Part shown: one piece after another, positions 1-12,906 of the stretch
Position numbering within the stretch: the first letter of the stretch is position 1
How the letters are laid out: each line of letters opens with the position of its first letter
Source of the DNA: Protonemura montana
Taxonomy: Eukaryota; Arthropoda; Insecta; Plecoptera; Nemouridae
NCBI GenBank assembly: GCA_947568835.1
Contig: OX387602.1
Coordinates: forward strand, 10,033,021 to 10,097,020
DNA length: 64,000 nt
Direction of reading: 5' to 3'
Notes under the pieces: generated by a model
Told to the model about the DNA's origin: nothing
What the model saw: the letters and a program-made list of their open reading frames with translations, nothing else
The model's database searches: none
Translations under genes and position numbers: made by a program

Positions 1-832
1 TTCATTGAGCATTCGCCACCCAAAATAGGACCTGTTGGTTATGTACAGCGGTGTGCGTTCCTCCCGTTCGGACTGTCATCTCCAGGTCTCATTTACTGAT
101 GAATAAATTAGTTTGATGCCATGTCAAGCGCCATACATTTGTGAGCTCGTGTGTGTCACGGCGTTTTATAATGCAGATCATCCCTCCCTGGGCGAACTGC
201 TGGGCGAACGGTTATGGTGGACCCAGGTCGTGGCCTACTGCTGGACGATATTTGTTATAGGCGCACCGTTATCGTTTTGACTTGATGGAAACGGCTCGCT
301 AGTACCGTCGAGGGAGAGAAAAAGGTCAAACAATGAGGTTAGGTAATTGGCTAGTGTCACAGCAAATTATTACCGGTGGGTTGGATTTCCAGAATACGGG
401 GAATTACCGGTCGATGATGGCTGATGCAGATTTTAATTATTGTTTGAGATATTGTTTACCGTACTGTTGGTAGTACTGTGCTACTAAAGCATAACCCCGG
501 CGATAATGTCGCACATAAAGCTGGCATCTAGGCGTAAAGTAAACAATAACATATGGAATACTTTGTTAATAACAGGAGGAGGGTGATAAATCTATTGTTG
601 TCTTTGCTTGGGAAAGTTGACGCAATATCAATTCAGCACAGATATTGCCGATTGATTTCTTCAATCTAAAATACATTTTGCAAATTGCTCTTCACTCAAA
701 AATGCGAAAGCAGCCTTAACCTAAAAATGAACTTAATTAATCCACTTACTGGCTTCTAAATTAAATGCTTTGAACCTACCGATTTGGCGTCCTCGTGGTG
801 ACATCTAAAAGGAATAATTTGAGGATGATGAT
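1..832. other. No recognisable gene or repeat
   Basis: I see no splice-linked coding region, RNA gene or repeat in this stretch. It is AT-rich, unannotated sequence running up to the first 5S-derived SINE. Confidence 0.6.
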
Positions 833-1165
833 GCATCTTAGCTAGCCTAGAAGGGAGGTGGAAAAATCCGGTGCTGGAACTTAGCCTACTTGGAAGAGCA
901 TCAGGGGGGACCACCGACTTAGGTCATTTCCGAAGGACGGTACAACGCGAAAAACAGAATTCCTCTACAAATCAATGCTGTTGAGAAGCTGATAAGTTAG
1001 GCGAATAAATTGCAGTACTAACTTTCATCCCTACAATGTCACTCTCGAACAGAACTGGTCATGTCTATGATAGTCACCCATTCAATACCTAACCCAGCGC
1101 TAACCCACCGTTAACTTCGGTGATTACACTTGAACCAGTGTTTCCAGCACGCCAAACCGTTCGCT
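833..1165 (-). mobile_element. 5S rRNA-derived SINE, copy 1
   Basis: On the minus strand the region from about 1165 down to 1068 resembles the first half of animal 5S rRNA: the plus strand reads TTAACTTCGGTGATTACAC followed by GAACCAGTGTTTCC, which is the complement of the 5S internal promoter, and TCACCCATTCAATACCTAA, the complement of the box C side. The rest, down to about 833, is not 5S. It is shared with the copy at 62.3 kb (for example TCATCCCT, ACAGAACTGG and AGAAGGGAGGTGGA), so this is a retroposon with a 5S head (SINE3 type) rather than a lone 5S pseudogene. The minus-strand 3' end finishes in an ATC-type short repeat. The copy is diverged and carries a roughly 50-bp non-matching stretch in its body. 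Confidence 0.7.
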
Positions 1166-4067
1166 CATCTAAAAGGCGACCTGTTCCTTTGTTGTTTAGT
1201 TTTTGTACAGAAAATGGGTGACATAAAACTTCTTAAGGCTCTCGTTAATTGGATCGCCAATGAAATCGGAAGCTTGACTTCTCGTGGTGGCCGGCATCGT
1301 TCCCTCTCCCGATTGCGTACAAGTTGTCGCCGCCGTGTCGGCGTCGCGGAAGGCGTCGCGACGCATTCTCCGCGCGGCGCCGGCGCCCCAGAAGCGCCGA
1401 AGGCGCCCCTCGGCCTGGGCGCCGACTTGTTGTGCACCAATATTGCATTAAACCTCAACCCTGTTGGATTGCTAAGGAAGATAATCGATTACATAAGGAG
1501 GGGGTCTTTTTTTTTCTAAGTGTATCAGCAAAGTGAGTTACTCTACAAGCTAACGAGTATAAGTGAAAGAAATTCGTGAAAGAAAGAGAAAGGTTGACGG
1601 AGTTAGACACTTTCAACGTTGGGGAAATGTGGCCGTAAAAAGAACCACGGCATTTATGTTGAAAATTAGATTTTTGTTGAACCAAGTCAAACATTTCCAT
1701 TGCTTCTGTGGGTATGGTTAAGATTAAAAGTAAACATTGTGCTACTGCTTACGATTTTCCCACAGTCTTTATTTCCGACATTCTTCTCACATCCGAGAGG
1801 TTATGAATTTATAGATGGCGTCTCGGTCTTGATGTCTGATTACATTCATGTTTTCTGTACACTAGATTAACCAAGCAGTCTGAACTCCGGAAGACCCCGC
1901 TGCATTGCTTGTCCGCTCGTATATCTCTCTCCCATGCTGCCTTTTGGTCGGGTCGTCGCGGCGGTCCGCCGGCGCCCGACGGGTTCGACGGGGCCCCGCA
2001 ATTTTGATTCCGTTGTCATGAAGTCAGCACCCTTCCCGGCCGCCGTCCCCCCTCCCCTCTCACCCCGCAAGATGATGATGGGTTGGTTTGCAGGATGAGG
2101 TTACATCGCATAAGTATACAGGAAAGTTTTCATTCTTTGCCTTCTCTCTCTTCCATGTTGAATCGATCCTTACTCTTCTCTCTTTCTTTAGCAATTTCAG
2201 TCAAATTCTCTCCCTCGGCTATGGTTGCTCGTTTCCATCACCCGCTCTTTTCTCTTTGTCAGCCTCTTCGTTCAGTTGCTCACCGGATAATGACTTTTGC
2301 ACGCTTTTCTTGTCTCTCAGTATCCACATTTTTCTTACACCCCTTTTCTCAGCTGAGAGTTTATTGTTATCTCTTTTCATCTTCGCGTTCAAGGAATGGG
2401 TTCAAGCTCGGAGAATACCAGCCTTCAAGGCTCGTCGCGAATGCATTTCCTTAATTTAGAAGATTATTTAACACCTTCTTGGCACAAGATTCTCAAATCG
2501 GGAAGCATTTCGAGTAGCTATCAATAACATAAAAATTACTCGTTTCGATAACTTAATCGTTTAATCGGGGTTCCTAGCTGTAAAAGATAATAACACAGGC
2601 CGTTATTTCCTGATAGTAGTTTGACCCAGTCCTGTGACGAGTTCCGGCGGTCCCGCTTTCCCGTTTACGTCCGCCAAGTTTGCAGACTAAACACTATTTG
2701 TGTGGCTGCTCTATACAGCTTCTGTCGGATTGTCGTATTGGCAAGAATCTTAGGTGTCTTGAGATGTCTTATTTATCGGCGGGAAAATGAGAGGAGCCGG
2801 ACGAATGCCATGTAGCCGGCGAGGGTGGAGAAGGTGAAGAGGGGGCTGCGACGAAGGGGAAGTGGGAAAACACATCCTAGTTTTCCAGAGCCCCGTCGGG
2901 ACGTTGATGGCTCCAGGATTGGCCGGTCCACAAAAGAAGTAATAGAAGGAGGACACCCCGTAATGTAGCCAGCCACCCCGGTGGCAAGTTTGAGTTGAAA
3001 TTTAATTTAGCGATACGATCTTCGCACGGTGTCGGATGTCTCCGTTGTCCTTGTCGAGTCAAATTAACTTTCTTGTTAGTTTCGTGCTGAACAGTTTCTT
3101 AATTTATTTCGAAGTGATTGTTAATAATGCTCATGACTTGACAGTGATAACAGATTCTCTCTGCTCAAGTCCCCAATTCTTGTCAAAAATTGCAATTAAG
3201 AGTTACATTTTGGGTGGTTATAAAACCCTTAAATATTATTGGGGCTTGTCCAATAGGGAACCAATTTTGAAAATTACGGCGCGAAAACTCGCAGTTTATC
3301 TACATTCACTGCTCTTTGAGAGGCTATATATTGCAAAAGGTAGTATCTTCATCTTCAATAGTAAAATTTAAAAATACCTCCACTTAGTTATGAACTCTGA
3401 TAAAAATGTTCCTAGCAGCCGTCTCCCCTAAATACTCAACCTTAGCAGTCGTAATCCGTTGGTTGGTGCCACCCCGGGAACATTCGCGCCATCACGGAAA
3501 GTCCAAAGTGTCGACACAGGAAGAGAAACTCTAGAAAACTTTTGGTTTGCAAGACGCAATCAAGTGGCTGATATTTCAATGGAAACTTCCTTCATAAATT
3601 CCTGTCGTGCGGGGGTTTCTCGCGGTGCAGAATGCTCGCCACCCGCATCAGCTTCTGCTTCGTCAAACACACTAAAACGACAGCTTAGCGACGAATTCTT
3701 ACACGGTATGTCGCCTTTTTTGAAAGTATGTTGCGCTTGGAAATAGCAAGGATATGTTAGGGACTAGGCGTTAGTTTTGAAATTTGTTGAGTTAAACGAT
3801 GCACTGCTTTCACGACCTCTGACAAGGCTAGGAGATAGAAGTTCTGTTGGTAAAACAATATTTAAATTACATATTGTTTCACAAAAAACAAAAAAAAAAT
3901 CCCGCAAGGTTTGTTCGGCAAACACATTGTCAAATACAAAAAGGGACTTTGATTTTAAAAGTCAAAAACAGTTGGTGGAATTCCGGGATTGAGCTAAGAA
4001 TTTTTGTGAATTTTCTCTACATATCGGTACCATTGAGTTTAAAGGTGTAGTTAGAGGGCAGGCTTTT
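1166..4067. other. Unassigned stretch with GC-rich patches
   Basis: No gene can be supported. There are CpG-dense patches at about 1318-1432 and 1925-2075 in otherwise AT-rich DNA, and a pyrimidine-rich run at about 2110-2400 that stays open in two plus-strand frames because of its composition. Frames overlap on both strands and show no family motif. Confidence 0.5.
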
Positions 4068-4120
4068 ATGTTAAAGTCTCTGCTGAGCAAACGAGCCGGC
4101 AACACGTGGTAACGGTGGTA
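4068..4120 (+). repeat. Local repeat family A, fragment (copy 1)
   Basis: The segment with TGCTGAGCAAACGAGC and GCAACACGTGGTAAC is nearly identical to the left part of the copies at 41.7 kb and 53.2 kb. Similarity ends shortly after it, so this is a truncated copy. The family is unassigned; see the longer copies. Confidence 0.7.
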
Positions 4121-4395
4121 GTTATTTTTAACGGCAGTGCCTAATTATTTTTTGGTTTGATTTGTTATACGTTTGGACAATAACGACATTCTCTATCTGT
4201 CTTCCCTTTCTTGTTTGAAAGTAAAATTTGATTCCATTTAAAAATATAATCAGTTTCTTCTTAATGTAGCAGTAAATTTTTGAAGAATAATATTTCACGT
4301 CATAATATCAAATCATTGCCATTTCTTTCGGGTTACTTAGTTCACAGAAGCATACTTTCACAAGACTTATTGAGCACTCTTCTGCAATTGCACAC

Positions 4396-4440
4396 TTGCA
4401 CTCAGATTGCACTCAGATTGTACTCAGATTGCACTCAAGA
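4396..4440 (+). repeat. 11-bp tandem repeat, 4 units
   Basis: Four head-to-tail units of TTGCACTCAGA occupy this span. The third unit has one substitution and the last has one inserted base. It is a minisatellite-like array with no sign of a gene. Confidence 0.9.
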
Positions 4441-7400
4441 TGGCGCGAGTTTATTAGTAGAGCGCTCGGGCTAATTACCTGTTATACGCTGCACGTGTAA
4501 GTGAGTGCTTGTTGTAAATTGCTGTACAGGTACACTTTTACATGCAGTCATGTGCTTCAAACAGTGTTTAGTGGCGATGCATTTTTTTTTTTACTGAAAC
4601 TGAAACTGAAATTTCTTTCTATCACTAGCGTAATTTTTCTACCCATAAACGTCGTCGACCAACCAGCTCTCTAGCAGTTGGAGCATTCAAAATTTAGTAA
4701 AGTGCTAATCTGTGTACAATTATTTGCAAGCGCCAAAACGTAATTGATTCTAGACAAAGTTTTTGACACATTTTTGTGTTTCATGATAGAATGGGGTGTG
4801 GTGAGGGGGGATGGAGATTGTAACTTTTTTTCGGTTCATACATGATCCAAAAACCTTTAGGCCGACCAAAAATGATTGCTTCCTTCCAATGAAAAAATCC
4901 CACAAACGAAGTTATAGCGGGAAATTGTCAGTTGTATGCGAACAACTGCTGTAATGATTTCCTTTCAAGCTGTTCAGAACGAGTTTAAGATTCGTCCACG
5001 TAGGTGGGTACGATAAAAGAAAATTTGTAGAATTTCAAGTTTTTTTTAAAACGATTATTTTAGAAAACGAGACTTGTAAATTTGTGGATCGAATTGTCGA
5101 TTGTGCCATCTTCTGTCATCTCAATCGGGTATGAACTTATTCTTTTGGAAAAAATGTCTGCTGTTTTTTGTGCGTTTTTTTGGCTCTTCCAGCAACAAGA
5201 GAAAGCTTTTCTGAATTTCTCTTCAGTGCCTTTGAATCATCCAGCATCTTCCAGCGGCCCACGTGTCCAGCGACAACCAGCCATTCGTTATGTGCATGAA
5301 AATATCTCTCTCTGTAAAGGTTTTGCCGATATTAAACGGAGCGTAAATGGCGAATTAAGAAGATGACAACCTAGAAAGAGACGTACCAAATATACCTACC
5401 AACCCTTGTATGTATTTTTGTCTGTAGACAACTTAACAGATCGTAAATGGTCTGGCTTGAGAGAAGTATTTTTGTGCAAGAACCTGCCTTTGTGAGCAAC
5501 TATCTGCAAGATTCTCACACAGGTTGCTGGAACCCGAAAGAGAAAACTTTCGAAGGATTTCCTTGAATGATATAACCATCGATCATAACGTACGAGAATA
5601 AGCGGTGGGAAGGAGGGAGAGGACTCGTTTGCAATCGCATAGGGTCCGAAAAGTGTTTAAGCGTGAATCCATGGATCGAAAGCGAGATACTGGTGAAATA
5701 GTTCTTTTCGCCGTGAATAAGCTGTGCAAAGGAGATCGGTAATAAATCTTTGATATCTGAATTTATAAATGATATAGACTCTATTGATAAAATAATTTTT
5801 CCCAGCTACCCGGTAATAAATATGACGTAAATGCGACCCTTATACTGTGTTATTCCTGAGTTCCGCGTGGAGATTTCCTGTTCATATCGTTTGACAATTT
5901 TTAAGCTGGGTTTTTTCAGCATCTAATGCAATAGTGAAGTTGCACTCATTTATGTTGCAGTACAATGCAGCTTGCTATTTAAACTCAATTTTATAGTTTA
6001 AAAAAAGTTTCTTTTCAGTCATGGTGGGCATATTTAAAACGAGAAACAATAAGAAAATCGCTAGCTCGAATTTTCAATAAATTTGAATATGATTTGTACT
6101 GTACTTACAGGTTTACATTACAAATGTGTTTACAAGGGTTCATTGTTCTTTGGATGCTATTCTCACACTTAAAAAGTTGTACCAAAAGGCAGTTTCCGAA
6201 AGAGCACTACACCATCCGTGCCCAACTTTAGTCCTAATGCATGTATTTTCCAACTTCCCGTAGCACCGTCCCTACCCTCCCCTTTACACACTGTGACACG
6301 ATAGTTTGTGTTGTGGTCCCGAAATGCGCAGTCAATTTCAAACAAACATCTCTGCAGAATCCGGGCAAGGATCTGGGCATAGTTTGCTGTGACCCCTTGT
6401 CTTGGCTGGGTGCAACTTTTTGGGCAGCAGGGTGGCGAGGGGCGAGGCGAAGGGAACAAGACAAATGGCACAGCGTCCATTGCTCGACGGGGCTCTTTGG
6501 GTTAGAGCTGGTGATGAGGTGGAGGTGCCGTTTGCCGGGCATCGAAAACGGCAACCCAAGACAAAGCAATGATCAAGGATAAAGGAAATTCATTCCACAA
6601 GGAGACGAGAGATGCTTTCGAGTGTTTCGCGTGGAAGGTGCTCCTCCTCGTGGTGTAGAGAGAACAGAACTTTGACAATATCTAAACATCGAATAGACTT
6701 CGTGACAATCTCATATGCAGTCAAAGGAGATGAAACCTTACAAATGTAAATAGAGAAGATGAGAAGGGTGGAATTATGTGATATAGTTTCGTAGACAACA
6801 ACATCGAAGTGTGGACATGCCTTTGGATGTTAAGCAGAAATTTATATCGCGATAAAGCACCATAGGTAAACATTAACCTTTTATAGACTCCTTAGAAAAT
6901 TATCTCAACTCTCCTACATGTTGTTCAGAACACATCCTTATGGATGATAGAAAAAAAAATACTACAAGCCGATATATTTTCATAACTAGTTTCTCCTTTT
7001 GGACTCCTTGTTACAGCATTCCTCTCACCATGACAGATATTTCTTCGCCTCTTGCAGTCGCTTTACGCGGTGGATTTATACGATAAGAAGATGGAAGGAG
7101 AGTTAGAGAGAGAGAAAGAGATATCTCGTATCAAGTCTTTCTTGAAGTCAAACGTTCCCTCCACTGTAGAATCCACGTACACTCTTTGGCGGGCCTCTGC
7201 AGCTCGCTCAGCCTCAGGGTAGAACAGTCTTGACGTTTAGGAGATGGGCAGGTTCTCTAATAAGACGGTTTTGTTATACGGTATGAGGCAACGGACACAA
7301 GGATCATATGTGAAGACGTCTTGTCTTGCTCACTCACTCGCACTGAAGGGTTGATATCTTTTAGTATATAACAAGGTATGTAAATTAGATTTGTTTGATT

Positions 7401-8826
7401 GTTATCGCAAGCACGCTCTATCAAATAATCAGAATCCTAAATACAATGATTCTTTTGTATGGGGTCACAGATGGTTTGTAGCTGAAGTCGACTGATCGTT
7501 TTTGTAAATTACCTTGTAGCGGTTCTATTTTTACTTGATCATCGACCAATTTAAAGCAGTGCTTATAACAATTAATTTAATTCTGATTAAATATAGTTAG
7601 GTATTGGATATGCCCAGATCAGTTCGTCGGAGAAGGCATGAATGGTGGACAAACTTCTTTAAGAAATGCACCTAATTTTTCTTGGGGTTTTATCGGTTTT
7701 GAATTGTATTTATCTAAGTAAACTGCAGTTTTAAGCTACATGACGAGGATATTCTGGTAGGATCTTATACGAGTAAGCACATGAACTTAGTGTTACATGG
7801 TTGGTCGATCATGCGTTGAGTGTGGAGTCCTAGACTGCAGTAGCAATGAATCTTCTCCACGACTCCACGACTATCCACTTCGCCTCAGAAACTTCAACAG
7901 AAGGCGCTTCCGAGAATAAAGTCGTCGAATTACTATAGATCTGTGCACCAAGACGTTGTATCATTTTATAATCACTCACTTTTGCGTTCACCCAAAGGTA
8001 CCCCTATTGGCCGTAAATAGGCTTACCTCGGAACTCGGAAGGAAATTATCATGAGACTTATCTCACTCATATATGCTGTGATCTATTACAGATCGAAATT
8101 TAGATTAATCGTAAGGCGAAGACGGGCTTTGGTTTACTTATGAGATTTCTTGCTGTAACTGCAGCATGTTTTTTTTTGTGAACTAAAATCGACCAACAAT
8201 TAGAACCTGCCGAGCGCCAAGAGTGCTCTCTAAAGCAATGCACTTATTTATTATGATATACGAATTATCATATTGTTTAAATCTGATATGAGATTTTGGG
8301 AATAAAATAACAAGGTTCACATGATGGTTTGATTAGGTTTCTTACCGCGATGCATCGCGTTGTTGATAAAGGCGGCGGTTATCGTGATCTTCGTAATCGC
8401 ACTAACGAAGGCACAAGTCTTTCTCTCGATGGCTGCATCGGTGCAGATAGAGTATATTTGCTTCTAATTACGTTTTATCTTCGCCAATTATGTTTACAAA
8501 ATTGGTTAGTAATTGAGGATGCAATCATTATTCATTTTTTTATGTACACTTATGTGCTCTGTTCGTACGCCATGCTCGATTCCTTTTGTATACCACAACT
8601 CAAATTATAATGAAACTCGGTTAGCAACAAAGAATTTAACTTATTTGAATACAATATTAATTAAATTATCTCTAGCGCACGAAAGAGATGACCGAAATCG
8701 GTCTAAATTGGTAACTCAAAAATGGCAAGAGTTTCTGTATGAAGGCACACGCGACCCGATTCACTCAGCTGTATAATTTTCGCATTTTTTTGATAATTTA
8801 TCACGTATTCTTTTTCGTTTTGTTTA
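4441..8826. other. No gene supported over 4.4 kb
   Basis: Nothing here is recognisable. The part at about 6230-6580 has higher GC content and is open on both strands at once, which is what composition produces. A purine-rich tract lies at about 7085-7125. Frames at 8329-8776 lack convincing motifs, though they lie just before the decayed coding stretch at 8827 and could belong to it. Confidence 0.5.
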
Positions 8827-9600
8827 GAATTAAATTATGAATCTGCTTCGGCTGACGTTCGATTCCAGTATCTTTACTTGGAATCGGTTACTAAAAAATG
8901 TACAGTTGACATTTTGCATCTTTTCGGATTGGATAATAATACCATCTCAGATATCTATACAGTTTTGCATGAACCTCTTTTGCAAATTAATACATTAATT
9001 CATCTTTATACTTCTCAATCTGTAGGTCAGTTGATAGTTTTCCTAATTCATTTATGATCTTACACGTCGGATGCTATAAAAGAGTACACCGACCAATTAA
9101 ATCAGATTAGCAAAATAACAGCGAGCAATATCAATAGCACTATTTTACAATTTTTACCGAATGTATGTCAAACATTGCAAGAATTTAGATCACATAAATG
9201 TGGCCAGCACGTTTTTGGGCGTTGCTTATTGACACAAACGAAGCTAAGAGCATTACTATGAGAAAAACAGTATCATTCACAGATGAATGTTGCAGCTAAT
9301 TCCGGTACTCGCCACGAAAATGGCGCGCGTGTGTTTGTTAGTAGAAGACAGAGTATTGCGTCGTCGGCCAGACGCAATGTCACGTGGCTCATTAAAAAAA
9401 AACGAGTGCGATTCTTCAAGAGATTGGTCGGTGCTTGGGCCATGTTGAATGCATCAGGACGATTTAGCTTCAAATTTCTTGTGGGCGTTTGAGCGCTATT
9501 TGCAGAAAATTTTCAGATTATTTGTGGTTCTAGTCGCTGCTCCTCAAATCATTCTTATCGTTCTCCTTAGCTGTTGTTTATCATTGGTAAAGATGAGAGT
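8827..9600 (+). pseudogene. Decayed coding stretch, membrane-protein-like, origin unknown
   Basis: Plus-strand translation gives long protein-like runs such as VRFQYLYLESVTKKCTVDIL and QISKITASNINSTILQFLPN, rich in amphipathic helices and with cysteines near FRSHKCGQHVFGRC. A strongly hydrophobic segment followed by basic residues lies near the right end, as in the membrane anchor of a single-pass protein. The left edge directly follows a polypyrimidine tract ending in TTTAG, a good 3' splice site, so an exon boundary is possible. The stretch is broken, with a handful of breaks. I do not recognise the family: an old copy of a virus-type envelope glycoprotein and a decayed host membrane-protein gene both remain possible. 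Confidence 0.4.
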
Positions 9601-10112
9601 AAAATCAAGCTTAGCATAGCAGAAAATAAATAAAAAAATGCATTTTGACGTTTCCAAGTTACCATTTTTTTTAAAAAGGTTAATTCCCTGTTTCCTGTAT
9701 ATATATATATATCTATACAGAAATATACCTTTATGTATACCTTTAATATATCTTTATGTATATATATAGGTTATAGATTATAGGTTATAGGTTAAATGGT
9801 ATAGGTATCTGCATATAATTAGCACCTAGTACGTTTATTTTACAGCAATCAAAGACCACAGGTAAAGAACAAGTTAAACAGCGTAAACTAAATACTTCAA
9901 ACTCAGCTGAAACGTTCCTGAAAGTTGAGACCACCCTTTAAAACCACCTGATATAGTTTTAGCAAACAAGAAATGATATTTGTCAAAGTAAAATACCCCA
10001 GCGGTAACGTGCCGTGGCGATGCTCTAATCGGGGTATTATTAGCCACCAACCTATCACGTCGTCACCTTCCTCTGCCCGACGAGCAGGGCTTCAAGTTCT
10101 GCCAGGGGTGGT
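9601..10112. repeat. AT-rich simple repeats
   Basis: A (TA)n microsatellite lies at about 9696-9714, followed by imperfect repeats based on CTTTATGTATA and TTATAGG up to about 9800. No gene is seen. Confidence 0.7.
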
Positions 10113-10138
10113 GGGGGGGGGGGGGGGGGGGGGGGGGG
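10113..10138 (+). repeat. Poly-G run of 26
   Basis: An uninterrupted run of 26 guanines follows an already G-rich lead-in. The exact length is likely to be unreliable in any assembly. On RNA or single-stranded DNA it could form G-quadruplexes. Confidence 0.95.
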
Positions 10139-10340
10139 TCCTAGTTAGGTTGGGTATAGGAGATAGGTGTGTGGGGTCCAGGGTGGACGAGGTAGAGAAT
10201 ACGAGAGCCTTGCTACCCGGAGAGTAGCCGGCGAGTTTGTCGAAGATATTTCGATGCTGTAACGCAAACATTATTTGGTTATTTAGCATGGCACTAGCTT
10301 TAAATGATTGACTGCTTCTGAAAATTATTATTGTAGGTTT

Positions 10341-10514
10341 GTTGTGGTAAGTAACGGACTTACTCTGGTGGGATTGACTTGTGGTCCTAAAAAGGACCTA
10401 AAAAGTCGACGTTTCGTCGGCGATGGCGCCGACATCTTCAGGACTGAGGACTTTGAGGTCCTTTTTGGGACCACAAGTCAATCCCACCAGAGCAAGTCCG
10501 TTACTTACCACAAC
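10341..10514. repeat. Long hairpin with 59-bp arms and hammerhead-like loop
   Basis: The left arm (10341-10399) and right arm (10456-10514) are reverse complements at 57 of 59 positions, separated by 56 bases. On the minus strand the spacer holds CTGAAGA, a perfect 7-bp stem (GTCGGCG with CGCCGAC, loop CCAT) and then GAAACGTCGAC. That order matches the hammerhead ribozyme core CUGANGA, stem II, GAAA, except for one extra U after the first box. Penelope-like retroelements are known to carry minimal hammerheads in their terminal repeats, so this may be two inverted ends of such an element. No reverse transcriptase or GIY-YIG coding sequence is visible nearby. Confidence 0.75.
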
Positions 10515-11185
10515 ATCCACCCACGGCTCTGAACCACTTCACCAAATTATTTTAGGTTTGTAAATTATTTGCATTTTTGTTAATTACTGGTATTCTTGTT
10601 TTATAAATTTTTTATTTTTGTGTTTTATAATATATTTAAGTAAACGTTTAAGTATATAAGTATCAGTTCAGCTATAAGTGCAGCGACCTTGATATTAATT
10701 GATCTTTTAGGGCAAATTTTTACAGCCAATCAGATACTGCCGATTTTATTTTAACCTTCGTTTCTTATTTAACTAGGGCCGTATCCACAAATCATAGTTC
10801 AAGCTGAGCAACGATACATTTGAGGGTACATTTTCAACACGATGGTAGCAATCTCTGAAAATCTGAAATCAAATGTTGTGAATTTCTGATCATCTTCTCA
10901 GGAGGTTTAACTTAAGCTCTGCTTTGTGGACCCGGCTGTCCTCGAAGATGAGATTTTGACTGGCAGTTATCTTTTTAACCGGACATTGTAAAACTGGGAC
11001 TAAGCAATTTAACATGTTTAGGAGTTGACATTTTTTAAACCAACGGACCCAAAAAATAATTCGCCAGAAAATCCCTAGCATGAAATCCTGCCCCTGTCGG
11101 CAACTCTTTCTTTACAACGGATCTCGCCCATTGGCGCGCTAGTAGGATGAATGTAGAACGCGACAGAGGCGCCACACATGGGGGT
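10515..11185. other. No recognisable feature
   Basis: AT-rich at first, then mixed sequence. I see no gene, RNA or repeat in it. Confidence 0.55.
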
Positions 11186-11199
11186 ACTTGGCAATCGAT

Positions 11200-11272
11200 C
11201 CTCGCGGACGCCTCTAGGGACCGAACCCGCGACCTGCTACCGTCACGCTACGCCAGTGCAAACGCCAGCGCG
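11200..11272 (-). mobile_element. Possible tRNA-derived SINE head
   Basis: The minus strand contains GGGTTCGGTCCC (11217-11228), a good polymerase III B box, preceded at a tRNA-like distance by TGGCGTTTGCACTGG (about 11254-11268), an A-box-like sequence. A second TGGCGTAGCGTG lies between them. The surroundings are GC-rich and do not fold into a full tRNA cloverleaf, so this is not a functional tRNA gene. No second copy in the window confirms the SINE assignment. Confidence 0.35.
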
Positions 11273-11399
11273 CGAGCGCCGAAAAACTCAGCCACGGAAT
11301 GAGCGACTGAGATCACATGCGCGTGGCGGCCACTTGGATAATTCACCTCGCCGCGGGTTTTGTGTGTGAGGCAAACATAAAACACTCGGGGTAATCAAC

Positions 11400-12838
11400 T
11401 GAAAGTACGAGAATTTTCCGAGTGCGGGAAAACTTGGGAAAGCCGCATCGTAATACATGGACATTTTCCCACTTGTCGCACTGTCGCAGCTCGCTGATGA
11501 TGCTGATGATTTGCTGACGACTCGCTGATGATGCATTGATGCGGTGATTTCAACTAAATATGCTAACTATTCCATGATTAAAATTTCACGCGCTCTACAC
11601 TTCATTGCGATTTAAGTAATTAAATTGTCAGTTAACTCTGGTAACACTTTAAAGCTGCAATGTTTAGTTTCACATATCGAGCATTTATATTGTGGATATT
11701 AGTGCAACAGTTGCATGATCATGTCGCTGCTGTGTATATGCACTCGAGAACATTTCAAATAGTTGCATTCCAATAAACAATGATCTGTTCATCTATGGTT
11801 GTAGGTACTCGTTTTCCCAAAGCTTTAGAAATAACTGTCGATTTAGAAGGTCGTACGGCGTCACTAGGATTATAAACTATTCATCTAGTGCTGGTATCCA
11901 TACAACTCCGTTCCAGTTGCATTTTCGATTCACCTTCACGCCTTTGTCACAAAGTGATCCGTGTATGGACGGAGCGTAGGCACATCTATTTATTATTCAA
12001 ATGGCAGCGAGTGCAGAGTATTATTATTGCAGCGCAATAAATGATATAGATAATACCTCTGTTACCCCTAAACCGTGGTTATTGTTATGCTCATTAGTTA
12101 TTACAGTCGACTCGCGGTGGTAGCACATCTATATCGGTGCATTAAAGGAGCTGAGCAATAATTATGTATTCCCTTCATTATGAAGCTGCCAATGTCTTTT
12201 AATTCATGGTTTTTAAAAATGCGCTTCTCGTGGCTTCTAAAACGTTCGACTAACCCCTTTCACATCGACCATCTCCTAGAAAGGTGGCGTGGGATCAAAT
12301 CTTACACACTTTGTAAGACAACTTGTACAAAAATGGCGACGTAATATCTTGAAGTTCATATTTATATATTCATAGCGTGTAAAAAAAACACATTTGCTGT
12401 CACAAACAAACGAATTCTCAACAAACTTTTACCATTCCTCTCTCTAAGCTTGTGCAACGATCTTTACGTTTCATCCAGAAGCTGGCACCTCCATCGGAGT
12501 CAACGTTAAGCTTTAAACGCTTTGGTCACGAGTATTTGACCCTTCACATGTGAAATTTTGGATTCACATCGCGCATGGAGAGTGTCACCCTTGGCCCACA
12601 AAACCAGCAAACATGTCGCAGATGGATCCCTATGGCAGCCAGCGCCCTCTGCAGACTCTCCCCCCCTTTCTGAACCATCCCGGGAAAGCTGCAAATCATC
12701 AGTCAGTCGGGACATGATCTTTCCTCGTGCCTCGCGCTTACAATTCAGAATTCATCTCAAGAGAGTTGGAAGCATTTGATGCGTAGTTCTTGTATACATC
12801 TTGTAAAGCTGGAAAGATAGCTAAAGTTGAGCGCTTGC
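11400..12838. other. No gene supported
   Basis: I see only short overlapping frames and a small GCTGATGAT-type repeat near 11492-11535. Nothing is recognisable. Confidence 0.55.
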
Positions 12839-12906
12839 TTAAGCGGAATCCGGCACCTCCACTGAAACGCGATTAAGCGGGACCCGGCACTTCCACTGAA
12901 GCTAGA
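12839..12906 (+). repeat. 34-bp tandem duplication
   Basis: Two adjacent 34-bp units, each starting TTAAGCGG and containing CCGGCACYTCCACTGAA, differ at a few positions. Read on the minus strand, the first unit contains GTGGAGGTGCCGG, close to a 13-mer that recurs at 6.5, 38.4 and 50.5 kb. Confidence 0.85.

Noticed and set aside
6169-6582. Overlapping frames open on both strands
   Set aside because: Open on both strands at once in a GC-richer patch, which indicates composition rather than coding.
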